Assembly (NCBI GenBank): GCA_022393335.1
Contig: JAJEKB010020660.1
Span: forward strand, 21,114-85,113
Reading direction: 5' to 3'
DNA from: Macrotrachela quadricornifera
Lineage: Eukaryota; Rotifera; Eurotatoria; Philodinida; Philodinidae
DNA: 64,000 bases
The position numbers and the translations under genes were made by a program. This document shows positions 36,117 to 48,702 of the stretch, piece by piece. Every line of letters starts with the position of its first letter. Position 1 is the stretch's first letter. A model generated the notes under the pieces. That model saw nothing but the letters and a program-made list of their open reading frames with translations, had not been told where the DNA came from and ran no database searches.

Positions 36117-39100
36117 AAAACATGCGATCTGCGCTTTCATAACGTATGCACAAAGTACAATATTTTACAGCAACTTTCTCATAATAAATTAGGTACCCTA
36201 TCTTATAATGCATATCTTGAATGTATTTTAGAATGATCCAAGCTCCGGTGACAGAAGATTTCGGTCAAATATATTTTGCAACAAATGATAGATTGTCTCG
36301 GGTAAAGTATTTTTTTTGTCTAATATATAAGATAAGAATGATGCAGGCTAGTTTTCTCATTTGTATGCAGTACATTCGATTTCCATTTCAACCAATACTG
36401 TCGAACGAAAATGAAAATGATCTTGTACCACAAGCACATTCAAAAACTGAAAAGAAACATCAAACAGCAATGACACAAAGTAGCCGTTACGCAGGGGTGC
36501 AACAAGAAGAGTACAAGTCTGTCGAGAGAGGGCAAAATATATCTCATGACGGATTAACTGCATTAAAACAACCGTCAACAATTAGGCATCGTCGAACTAG
36601 TTCAGAATCATTTGCAGAATTCACCGAAAACAATAGCGATGAACCTGTAGTGGTGAGAAAGAAAGAAGTATTGTCGCCCGCAGCTGAAATTGTTGATTTT
36701 ATGAGAAATGCATGGAAATTACCGGTGCCTGGTCTGATCATTTCAGTGACTGGAGGAGCAAAGTATTTTAGAATTGTATCACCAAGAATGCGAAATGCGC
36801 TTCAACAAGGCTTGATAACTGCAGCGATGGCAACAGGTAAAGTCTTCATTTAATGAGAAAAATCTTTTATTAAAATAATTTTAAATCATTATTTTAGACG
36901 CATGGGTTTTCACAGCTGGAACTAATTCTGGGATAATCAGAGAAGTCGGTGATGCATTTGACAAATTTCGATATAAAAATGCGACGAGTGTATTGACAAT
37001 TCCTTGTATTGGCATTTGCAGTTGGTATGCAACCACAGGTTTGCAGATTTTTATTTTAACTTATTCCTGTTTTCTCGATAATGATGAATGATCGTATCTA
37101 GATTACGCACAGCTATTACAAAACCCTCGTATAAATTCACCTTCAACAACATCGTCCAGTGATAACAATTCAAATCATCCATTGAATCAGGTATTCATAA
37201 GTTATTCCATGGAACATTTTAGAAATATGCAATTATTCTCTCCATATTCATTAATTTGTTGTAGATTACAAAAGACGATGAGAAGAATGTGAGTGATACT
37301 TTCTTAGCTCAATCAGAAAAAGGAAGTCAAGACCGTATACGTTTGTATCGAACACGATTTCCGTCAGAAGAAGGAGAGCCTGAATCGTATCCTCTTGATC
37401 ATAATCATACACATTTCATTCTATTAGATGATAATTTTGGATCAGTGGATAGACTTTGGAGGACTAAATTTGTTGATCGTCTTCGGGCTGATTTAATATT
37501 GCCTATGCGTGCTCAAATTGAACAAGAATCACGAAAAATAATTCAAAAAGAATCACAAAAAGTAACTCAACAAGGACAAAGTAAATTCTATTATCAATTT
37601 CATAATGGAATTGAAAAAGCATCTGTATATTTTCAGCAAACATAATTCCAATTGTGCAAATTCTTATCGAAGGTGGAATTTCTTCGATTCTTACTGTGTG
37701 TGAATCAATTGAAGCTAAAACACCTGTTATTGTCATTGATGTAAGACAATTTGTTTATGATAAATAACAGAGCAAATTTGTATTATTTTTCTTTTCATAT
37801 TCTAGGGCACTGGGCGTGCAGCAGATTTGATTGCATATGAATATAAGCTTTTATATGGAGAACATAATCGATCAAAAAAACACTATGAGAAAATTGCAAA
37901 CGGTGAAGGATCACATTTGAAAGCATAGTATGTATATAGTAACGGGTGTCCCATAATGAATGAGCCTCTCAGTATTTTGCATATTTCTCACCTATAATTC
38001 AGCTTAGAAAGTAAAATTTTTTATAGAAAGATTCCTCATGAAATTCTCAACAAAATGTAGATATTTTTATTATCTTAAAGAATTTCCATTATCTTGTTAG
38101 ATTTGATGGAATCGATATGTCCAAGAAGCATAACTTTCAACAAGAAGTTTTTAGTAAGATTAGCATATCTCAAAATTACTGAACTACGGAGAAATGTCAC
38201 TTAGTAGGTTTTGTAGAGGAAAATTTGCTCTACAACACAGAATAGTCGCATCCTCAAATGCATTTGGATACAATGAATAAATATTAATAGAATATTGTAT
38301 ACTATATCCATATAAAAATTACGATAAATATCTCTTACAATATTCTATCAAGATTTATTCATAGTATTCAAGTTTATCTGAGAAACGGCCTAGAAGATAT
38401 TATAGAGTAAACTTTCCTCTACAAAACTAGCTATCTCATATATTTCTACAATATAGCCGTTTTGAGATATGCTAATCGATCTTTTATACTTACTGATCAG
38501 AAAAAAACTGCATTTCGAGATTATTTAGTATTTCGACTATAACACTGTTATTTGTCAATGAAGTTCAGAAAGTTGTTTTTGCCAAAATAATCAGTGAGAG
38601 AAGCTTTACAAAAAGTCTCATCTGAAAGGAAACTTGTTTAAATACTTTGCGTCTTTTTTGGTTGACTTCTCATGAAGGTATTTGCTAAAAACTTCTAGTT
38701 TGAAAGCAGTGCTTCTTGAATAAATCGATTGCGTCACATCTCACAAAATAATGAAAACTATTTAAGATAATAAAAATATCTACATTTTGTAGAGAATTTC
38801 ACGAGGAATCTTTTTATAAAAAAATTCTATTTTGTAAGCTGAATTATAGATGAGAAATATGCAAAATATTGAGAGGCTCATTTATTATGGGACACCTGTT
38901 AGTAATATTTTCGATAATGATACTACATGCTTTCTTGATTTTTAAATTTTAGCAAAAACAAGAAATATTTTGGACAAAAGTCAGACAAATCAATTATAAC
39001 TAAAGCAAATCGTGAAAAATTCATTCAAATAATAACATCAAAAGAAGGTTATTTTTTGTTAAACACTTTTAAGTTAGAGATTACCGATCATCAATTAAGA

Positions 39101-42100
39101 CTTGATGATGCTATATTGGAAGCACAGATTAATGGTAAGAATTAGATTCATGTTTTGTTTCTTGTAAAAGAAAAACAAAGATTATTTTATTACACATGTG
39201 TATATTTAGCGGCAATCTTAACTGACAATGAACAAAATCAAAATTCAAAAAAACTGAAGCTAGCTATGGCCTGGAACAAATATGATAAGGTAGCTGAGGA
39301 TATTTTAACAAATCAAACTGCCAGTGATTGGCCAGTAAGAAGTGTCTTTGATAATATTCGAATGAACCATCGATTTTTTGCGTTGTAATTGAACAGGACT
39401 TGCAATTAGATGATGCTCTACGTGAAGCATTATTAAAGGGATCTGTAAATTTTGTTGAATTACTTGTGGAATATGGAGCATCTTTTGAAAGGCTGCGACG
39501 GTTAATCAATATTAGTGACCTATACAAAAGTTTGGTATGAATTTGGTGTTTCTTTTTCCAAAATGACAAGATTAATTCTGTGATGCTTCTTTTTCACAGA
39601 ATGATGATGTTCTTCCATCACCGCTTCCTATCAAAAAGCCAGCAGACAAAAGAAAGTGTTTGTATTTTTTAAAGACAAATCAAGTAGTTCCTGTAGCTTC
39701 CGATATACCTGAACAGAAGCAAAACGATTCTTTGAATTTAAATGAAGATTTAATAAATAGTACACAATTGAATTATTACAAAACATATTTGAATAGAGAT
39801 TTGATGTTTGATCTTAGACAAAAAGAGGTATGCTAAAGAAAACAACTTCTACAAAAAAGTAACATCTATTTTGTTTGTATTTGTTTCATAGATGGAACAA
39901 TCTAATATTTTAGGTAAGAATTCTCGCAATCTAAGTAATCTCATTATTTATTTTTCAGTTGTATTTCTCTGTTTCAGTTACCGATAAATATGGCATTATT
40001 GATCATCTCCGTAGAAAAGATTCATTATTGCATCAAATGGTAGTATTTAATCAAATGGATGTCATTCGTAGAAGCGGACATGTAACCAAACTTACCATTA
40101 ATTTTGCACAACCATCAGCGGATAAACGATTGCCACCAGTTTTCTTATATATTGTGTCAACAACAAAAAATCAAGATGAGTTTACTATTATTTATCGGCA
40201 TCAAATATCTGATGAGAAAATTGATTCATCAATCAAAACTGAGCAATCAGTACCATCTACAGTATCAATGGAACAAGCAAATATAGAAAACAATATTGAT
40301 GACGTAAGTTCCATTGATCCTAAAGATATGGACTGACTTCAATATGTTTTATTTTATCCTTTGAAGCTGATTAATCGGTCTCCACCTATGCATCTTACCA
40401 ATTCCAATGTCCACGCACCATCAAAATTTGTAGGAAAGTCAACAAAATTGGCACCAACGACAACAGATACCGCGAATGATAGCTCTATTCGAATATTGAA
40501 CATTCAAGAACCTACTCTTTATGCACAGACAGGTCAATATCTAGCGATTGGTTTTGGTTGTAGTTCTGCTCGATTATTTCATGTGAAAGGAAGTGATTCG
40601 TACTACCTTACTCAAAGTTCAGCTGATGCGGCTCTTTCATCGGGCAAACCAGTACAATTTATTCGGCAAGCAATTTATGGCTTGACATTCAACTTCGAGA
40701 TTACTCCAGAAACAGGTTTCTATAAAAAAAATGAACGTTTTCACTGTAACACGATGTACAGTGTGGACCCTTCATTATTACAATAATTTCATACAACTTC
40801 TTATCTAATTACTGGGACTAAAAATGTTAACCGAATCATCATACAGAGATAACAGAATTCTTCTAATCTAATTGTCTAGAATTGTTTGGTTCTCCCTGTT
40901 TAAGAGCGTCTGAGCTAAGAGTGCTAGAGAAAGTTGTGATAATAACTTTTTAATTTTCTTATTTTGATTTATTGAATCTTCACTATACTTAAAATTTTAT
41001 GAAATTCATAAGTCATGCCAATCTTAAAGTGATCTGACGAGCACAATTCAACCTTATGTGTTTCTTTGTTTAATTCATTAAACATGTCTTGCATGAAATT
41101 TGGGTCATAGTACAGATTATTTAAATGAAGTACCAATGTATTGATCAATAACCAACTAACATTATAGAAACAGGTCTTAAAATATCGCAAATCGCTCGAT
41201 AAGACTTCTTAGCATCGCTAGAATTAATCCAATCGTAGTTAGACATAACTCAAACCTAAACCGTTTGGAAGTTTTGATTTGGGTGTTGAGTTTAGATGAG
41301 TTTGGGTTCGATAGTCAAGTTAATTGAGAGACATGAGTGTAAGCTTAGGTTTGTCTCCGTTAAATTATTTGATCCGAACATTTGCTTCTTATCTACGGTT
41401 GTTAAGTAAAGAAAGATATTGTTCAGTTTTGATAAACTGTATCTACTAATATTTATCTGAGAAAGCTTTAGAAAATTTTAAAAATATATTTGCTTTAACA
41501 GACATGTACGTTATTATCTTTATATAGTGACACGAAAATTTGTTGTCAATAAACCTATACGAAAATTAAAAAAATATAAGTATAGTATATATTTTAAAAA
41601 TAACTTGTTGTTAAACATCTATCATTCTTTAGGAGAGAATTTTAAATTTTCTTTTTTAGTTTACATCTGTTTTTATCAGTTGATACATAATAATAAGATA
41701 GCATCAGACAGTATGACGTCAAATCCAATTTGATATTTAGTTATAAAAGTCAAAAGATCGGAACTTTGTTTCCAAGCAACTGAATAGAATATTGAAACAA
41801 ACGTTCTCGATTATTTTATCTTTGTATCGAATGTAAATTTGATTGATTATTCGAGAATTAATGTAGCTGGTGTGTCAGAATAAATGAGCCTCTCAGTATT
41901 TTACATATTTCTCACTTATAACCCACTCCTCTTTAATTCTGGCGCGGATATTAGAATGCACTGGAAATTTCAGCTCAAAAGAATGTTCTACTCACGAGAT
42001 ATTGAATTCTTAAGATTAACGTTCATCCTATGAAAGAAGTGCGAACCTCATGTTTTTTTGGGAATTCAATATCTCATGAAGAGAATATTCTTTTGAGTTA

Positions 42101-45100
42101 GAATTTTCTGTGCATTCCAGACATAAGCATAGCTATCAGTAAGTTAAACTTCAGCTCCAAATAATGTCATTCTATTTTTTGCTGCATATTGAGCTATAAA
42201 CTGAGATTATACTAAAACAGCTATAACTCTGGAAGCAAGGCCTAAGAGCACATATCCATTTGGGGTTTTTCATACCTCATCAATGTCTATCTATGGCCAA
42301 AAGATGGACTCTAAATTTGTTGGACATCTCAGGACCTATCCTCATGAGTATGAAAGTAAGGTGAGCGATAGATCTCAGAAATTTCATAGGATTTTATACC
42401 AGTATGGCAATAGACTTCAATATCATGCCTATGTACAAATTTATGTAAAGAGAGAATGAGCGTGGTAATATTGAGACCTCTATCAGGGTTTCTAAAGCTG
42501 CCATAACAATGTCTATCAAAACACTTGCGATCGGTGGTACTCCGAACTATTACCTTTATACGTCAATCGTATGTGAAAATAAATAAAGAATTCTAATCAT
42601 AACTCAAATCCAAACCCAAATGGTTTGGATTTGGGTCATGCCTAATCGTAGATTCATAGTGAATATCGAGCCAATAATTCTGTATCTATTTTTTATGAAC
42701 AGAATAAAAGTACATATCATCATCCTTAACTATGCGAAAACTTTTACAGTTTCTTGTTCATTTTAGGTTTTATACGAGATTTATTCTTGTGGTCAGTATT
42801 CGCTGATCGCTCGAATCTAGCAACTTGTCTATGTTCACGATCTGAGGTATTTATATATATACAGGTTGATTACATTATTTTTAATGGTTTTGTATAGTTT
42901 GCTGTATTTATGTAAGACATTGAAAATTTGTTGTTTTAATGCAATTGGATAGAGCATGGACTCTTCTATGAAATCATATAATTTTCATGCTCTTTTGTCT
43001 AGCTCTACTCAGAAAGATAGGTAAATCTAAAACAATAATGAAGAAAATTTTTTTAGAGTAGTGTACGTTATTTTTAATAGTTTTATTTTTCATATATATG
43101 GGGATGATCAGTCTGGCCGGATACCCCAATACTTTTTTGTATGAAAGTCCTTCTATAATATATCAGATAAGAATGATTTTTTTTAGCAGTTATAGTACTC
43201 GTGTAGTGCTAAAGTTCTGCCAAGGATAAGAGGTTTGTAACCTGTTTAAAAATAAAGTAATCAAATGTCTGCAGAGAATCGGTTGTTATTTGTGAACACA
43301 TTTTTTGCAGACATGTGATTACTTTATTTTTAAACAGGTTACAAACCTCTTATCCTTGGCAGAACTTTAGCACTACACGAGTACTATAACTGCTAAAAAA
43401 AATCATTCTTATCTGATATATTATAGAAGGACTTTCATACAAAAAAGTATTGGGGTATCCGGCCAGACTGATCATCTCCATACATAAACAGAGGAAAAGT
43501 GCAATTATAAACAACGTTCGATATGAGAGCCTCGAGCCTTCTCATAGCATACAAGCTGATCGCAAAGCCATTGGCCAATCAACAGATAACCTGTCAGTTG
43601 TGGTAAATTCTATTTACTAGACGTTTAATCGATTATTCATTCAACATGTTTTATGACTAAAATCAAAATAACTGTGATTAAGCCATTTGATAGAACGACT
43701 TTGGGAGAAAGTTACTCTCTCAATCATTTCCATAAGGTGCTGCCGTAGTTACCATGGGAATAACGATAGTTGAGCGCTTTTCTGTTAGTCGGCTAATGTT
43801 TATATATATGAAAAATAAAACTTAAAAACGACGTGCACTATTCTAAAAAAATTTTCTTCATTATTGTTTTAGATTTACCTATCTTTCTGAGTAGAGCTAG
43901 ACAAAAGAGCATGAAAATTATATGATTTCATAGAAGTGTCCATGCTCTATCCAATTGCATTAAAACAACAAATTTTCAATGTCTTACATAAATACAGCAA
44001 ACTATACAAAACTATTGAAAATAACGTAATCAATCTGTATATATATATACTTTAATGCATTATCATACGGTGGTACTCTGTAATCAATGACCGTTTTAAC
44101 TTTAGAATTCAATCGTAGCCGCACTAATGGCCAGTAAAATCTACCAAACTGCAGCTGAAAAAACAAATAAATCTGAGAAGAAAAAACATTTCAAACAAAA
44201 AGAAAAGTATATACGTATTAAACGCTTTCTATACTTTTTCTTTGATTATCGTGCCATATTCTTCTATAGAGACTTCGACGTACATGCTGCAGGTATTATT
44301 GAAAAATGTTTCCAGAAAGATGAAGAATTTGCTGTTGGTATATTAACTGATAATTCTCAACTATATTTTAACTATAGTCCGTTACAATTAGCAAAAGAAA
44401 CTAATAGTCGTTCATTTTTAGCGACGAAGTGTGTTCAAAAATATTTGGATAGAAAATGGTACGGTTCAATTGATGATTATCGACATTCTATGTTCTGGAA
44501 TGTTATTATGGTAAGTATTTGAGTAGTAGTACAACATCAATAATCTATTTGTTATAATCTAGATCTTCATTACAAGTATTATTTCATTCTTCATTCCATT
44601 AATTGCACGTTGTATGACCTCTCTGTCATCGAGGAAACGTAAAAAAGAGTATGTATCCTATTCTGTTATTTTTTGATTTATGCAATCAGCTACTGTTTAT
44701 TGTAGGCCTACAAGTATAAGGCAATGGACTATTGCTCAATTTTATCAAAAAAGAGCAGTAGTACGATTCTTTTATAATATTGTATGTATCGAGCTGTCCA
44801 GTTATATTTCATAATATTATTCTAAATATATTATTTTATTGCTGTTTCCCTTATAGATCTTTTATGTTGCATTCCTATGCCTGTTTAGTTATGTGCTCTT
44901 AGTGGACTATTTCCCAATAAATAATAATGGTGGTACGCGTAATGGTTATTTTATATTAATACCAATCACAGAAATCATCGTCCATATTTTTATGCTTAGT
45001 ATTTGCATTGAAGAATGCATAGAGGTTCGTAAAAATTTGATTTTTGATCTAACTTTTTTTAAATTCATATATTTGTTTTATACATACTTAGTTTCTATTG

Positions 45101-47969
45101 TATTATGCGGAGAAACGTTTGTGTAATATTCATTGGATTCCTTGGAAATATTTTACTATTGATAAATGGAATATTCTTGACGTAGTTGCCATTCTATTTT
45201 ATATAGCAGGTTTCATTGCGCGTTGGGTTCCTTCTGAATCTGCATTTGTTTTTTCAAAGTGAGTGCATTTGCAAATTAGATGATTTTGTATGACTGTTAG
45301 CCTATTTTTGTAATTTATCCCAGGATTTGCATGTGTTTGTCATTATTTCTTTGGTATGTAAGGATTTTGCATTTCTTCGTAGTATCAGAACGCATGGGTA
45401 CCAATTTACTTAAGATATTTCACACGGTAAAAAAACAAACGGGCGTCTCATAATAAATGTCTCATTTTTGAATTAATCAAAACGTACATGCTTTACATAT
45501 TTCTTTCTACTGATTCCTACTTTATGTATTTGGAATACACAAGAGTTATATAATTGTATAATATCAGGCTTATAAATGCGGTTTGAATTTATTTTGTAAA
45601 TGAGATCTGAAGATGCTCGAAAAGTTATCTTGCGAATGAAAGATAATCAGTGGTCATCGTGTCAAATTGCTAAACAGTTATGAATGTTAGTGATTGATCG
45701 TAGAGTTAGTCGATATCAATATTTATAAAGAGCAATAGGTGATGTTGACTTGAAAAACGCGTTGAAAATTAAAAAGACAACAAGTCTTAATACTGCAAAT
45801 GTAAAAAATAAGTTTATTTACCAATATGGGAAAGGTGCAAGAAAATCGCTTTAATCATTTGGCATTTTCAAGGAAATTATAAATCGGGCGACTGACAATG
45901 ATCTTTATTTGCATGTGTAGCACGTACAAATAGAGCAGAATTTTGACGATGAACAAGAATAGCAGATAGTATTCTTTGCATAATAAATGGAAAGGTTACT
46001 AAGAAAAAAGATCAAGAGAAATATTTTGCATTGGATAGAATATTCAATCAGCACAATAATCATATTTATACTTCATATCGATAGGAAGCAGATGAACATA
46101 GTAGAATAAGATTGAGAGTGAAATTTACAAAAATAAAAGAATAATGATATAGTTGAGTGCACCATCACTCATTTGTGCGAGTACTTTTTGACGGTCTTTA
46201 GATTTCATTTGCATAATTAATTTAAAACGCATTAATAATAAGGCTGATATTTTTTAATCATATAACTCTTGTGTAGTTTAAAAATATAATGTATGAATCA
46301 GTCGAAAACATGTATATTTTAATTGAGGCAAAAGTAGGACATTTATTATGACGTTCCCTTTATTTGAATTTTATATCATTAATGCTTGTCTATGTTATTT
46401 AGTTAAAAGATTTGCAATTCTTTATTTATTTTATTGTGATTTTCTTAATCGGTTATGCTGTGACTTCATATTCTCTTATTACTACTAATCAACAGGTTAT
46501 TTGGCAGAGGAATTCAAATTCAAATTCTTCTGAAACATACAAACTAGCACAAAATGGGATTGGTCTTTGGAACTGGACGATTTTAAGAAATGTTATCGAT
46601 TGGGGAATGTGGAAAGTATATGGACAAGTATCATTGCTAGACGATCATCAAGTAGATGATGTCATATTAAACGGTATGAAATAAAGTTCATTTGTTGTAA
46701 ACTTTCTTTGCATTAAATCGTTTTGACTACTTGCAGTGGATTATGATGCTTATGGAACAATAGCATTTATCTTGACGATTATTTTTGTCTGCATAGCAAA
46801 CCTGCTCTTATTAAATATATTAGTCGCACTCTTTAAGCATGATTGAAATCTTGATTTTTTTTTGATGAAGAATAATTTTCTATATGTTTAGTGATACACT
46901 TGGTAAAGTTGCGCATAATTCACATATATCTTGGGCATTTCATAGATTTCTTCTCGTCAACGAATATCGACGAAAATCACCTTATCCACCACCAATCAAT
47001 CTTTTACATTATATTTATAAGTTTCTTAAATTTTTATATCATCTTAGCCGAAATAAGATTAGTGGTAAGTTTTCTCCTATACTTTCTATTAATTTCTGAC
47101 AAAAAAACTTTTCATGTTGCTTCTTTTTTTTTAGATAATGTTCATGGCTCACTTGATGATACAAGTGAGCTTGATTCAAATTTATATAATATAATTTCAT
47201 TCAATACAATGGATCAAGCAACAATAACTGGCACTATTACTAAGGTTTCAATTAACTTTTCTACTGCACCAACGACAACAAATCCTGAAATTTGGTTGTT
47301 TATTATCGAGGCTGCAAAAGTTGCTTCGAGTCCACATTCCTTTATAATTGTTCATAAGCATCCATTACTAGAGAAATCCGAACGAAATATTACTTCAAAT
47401 CAACAAAAGTCTACCACAATTAAATTAGAAAAAGGAATTCAAACATTCGATACACAAATCAAAATTAGAAAGGAACAATATTTAGCTGTACGATTTTCAC
47501 CAGGAGCTGGCAATCCATACAGTATTGGACGCAATCAGTATTATTTTAATGCACCGGTTGTACCTGATCTACACTATCTGATTCTATTTACAAATTGTCC
47601 TACTAAAGGTATTGCAATGAGTTTCAAGATCGAAAAAGCAAAAGGTATTCGGTGATATTCATTTGTCTGTTAATAATTTTTATTTCTTCTCAGATTTACA
47701 AGGAGTAAAGCGAGCATGGAGAGACATTCTTCGAGATAACATGAAAATAGCAACCTTGAAACTCGCTATTTCCGGTTCGAAAAAATTTTCTTCTTTATTA
47801 GTATATGTTTTTTCATTTGTGTATTAATGCAATAGATTCGACTGAACGAAATGAATTTCAAGTGCGCGACAATATGATACGTGAAAAAAGAATCGCACAA
47901 GAATATTGGGCCGACATTATGATTGATATCAAACAACGGGAAAGAGATGAGAAGGAATATTTCAGTTAA
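36117..47969 (+). CDS. TRPM-type cation channel with two extra beta-rich modules (5' end uncertain)
   Basis: Exons: 36117-36192 (tentative), 36243-36301, 36371-36836, 36898-37038, 37102-37190, 37265-37580, 37637-37740, 37806-37927, 38953-39134, 39210-39334, 39397-39534, 39600-39827, 39892-39913, 39978-40303, 40367-40715, 42767-42846, 44106-44206, 44270-44510, 44563-44648, 44706-44781, 44857-45024, 45092-45258, 45324-45426, 46403-46673, 46737-46836, 46892-47064, 47135-47644, 47694-47774, 47836-47969. All phases agree; about 1,677 residues. N-terminal TRPM SLOG/MHR region: GLIISVTGGAKYF, TAGTNSGI, ILIEGGISS, VIDGTGRAADLIAYEY. MHR helices: NFVELLVEYGASF, RDLFLW, ALMASKIY. Six TM segments follow with pore motif MWKVYGQV, S6 ending LNILVALFN, then a TRP helix (ISWAFHRFLLV). 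An unrecognised module occurs at residues about 690-915 and again at about 1437-1607. Intron 46837-46891 uses a GC donor. Predicted plasma-membrane cation channel; gating ligand unknown. No ATG start is established. Confidence 0.85.
37942..38899. mobile_element. Mariner-type TIR element without transposase, in a TRPM intron
   Basis: It starts acgggtgtcccataatgaat and ends with the mirror attatgggacacctgt, bounded by TA on both sides. Terminal inverted repeats extend about 140 bp. The interior has no ORF. It lies inside the intron 37928-38952. TIR sequence and TA flanks fit the mariner group. A third end of the same family is at 41868-41930. Confidence 0.8.
41230..42650. repeat. Nested degenerate inverted repeats in TRPM intron 40716-42766
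   Basis: The outer pair, ttagacataactcaaacctaa (from about 41235) against a mirrored copy ending near 42645 (ggtttggatttgggtcatgc), suggests old terminal repeats. Inside lie a mariner-type terminus (tgagcctctcagtatttta, about 41883) and a diverged copy of the 33.6-34.2 kb foldback family (41.95-42.11 kb: ctcaaaagaatgtt mirrored by aatattcttttgag). The frame 40361-40786 reads on into this intron to a stop, but the real exon ends at 40715. Confidence 0.55.
42880..44040. mobile_element. Foldback element with a second, near-perfect foldback inserted in it
   Basis: Outer arms: about 42885-43060 and about 43850-44035 are reverse complements (shared ttgcattaaaacaacaaatt, gagtagagctagacaaaaga). Between them sits an inner palindrome, 43102-43478, whose about 165-bp arms (gatgatcagtctggccggat at the left, mirrored at the right) look identical base for base around a loop of about 50 bp. 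The whole lies in TRPM intron 42847-44105. There is no coding capacity. Confidence 0.85.
45441..46358 (+). mobile_element. Degenerate mariner element with dead transposase, in a TRPM intron
   Basis: The termini gggcgtctcataataaatgt and, mirrored, acatttattatgacgttccc belong to imperfect inverted repeats of about 150 bp sharing cacaagagttata. Inside, a plus-strand frame starts MRSEDARKVILRMKDNQWSS and continues CQIAKQL before a stop, the N-terminal helix-turn-helix of a Tc1/mariner transposase. Near 46090, EADEHSRIRLRVKF recalls the conserved block before the last catalytic region. Several stops make it inactive. It occupies most of the intron 45427-46402. Confidence 0.75.
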
Positions 47970-48702
47970 GAACAGAATTTATTGAAAGACATTAATGATA
48001 CACTATCTCGCCTTGGAGAGCAACTTTTAAGAAAGAGACATATGTGACTGAAGCCTTTCAGTAGACAAACATTTTACAGAAAGTATAAACAATAATTACG
48101 ATATATGTACTTCGCAAATGTCATTAGCAGTGTTTGTTTACGAACAACAGATTTTTAGCGAGGTTCAATGATTTTTTTTGTGTTTTTCTTTTGTAGCAGT
48201 ATTTTTTTCGATCGGGATTCCGCAATTACAATTTTTCTAATTTATCCTATTAGTATGGCGGTTTTTGAATACAAATCTGTTGTGTGAAACATCGTTCTAA
48301 GACGGAATTTTACATCAAATTTTTGGGTACATCGTCTTTCTTAAAATTCTATTAATCTAATATAGATTTTATCCTAAAAAATTATCAATAACTCTGAAAC
48401 ACAATAAATTCTTTTCGTGTATGAATTCTGTGTTCATTTTAGATATAACCTTGGAAATTTGCAGTAAGGCTTAAAAACTTATTACTCAATATTGGACAGA
48501 ACAGTTTAGATCAAATATTGTTTAACTATTCACGTTTTATTTCTTTGTCAAAAGCTCGTTTAGAACGTAATATTTATTCTATACTGTAAATTGAGAGCAA
48601 AATAAGGCTCAACGTATTTGTTCTGGTTTCAAATACTGCATATTACAATTAAAGTATAAAATTAACGAAAAGTATTTTATTGTTAAATCTTAAAACATAA
48701 AT
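47970..48702. other. 3' flank of TRPM gene and upstream region of ART gene
   Basis: AT-rich, no ORF. Candidate polyadenylation signals such as caataaattc near 48405 are present. Confidence 0.4.

Noticed and set aside
36221..36853. Reading frame starting with MYFRMIQAPV as a separate short gene
   Set aside because: It reads through the 69-bp intron 36302-36370 (length divisible by three) and stops inside the next intron; splicing restores TRPM family sequence (SR|YIRF).
40716..40786. Stop at 40786 as the end of a gene
   Set aside because: A donor at 40715/40716 keeps phase 1 and joins the exon at 42767 to give GFIRDLFLW, as TRPM proteins require; the stop is then intronic.
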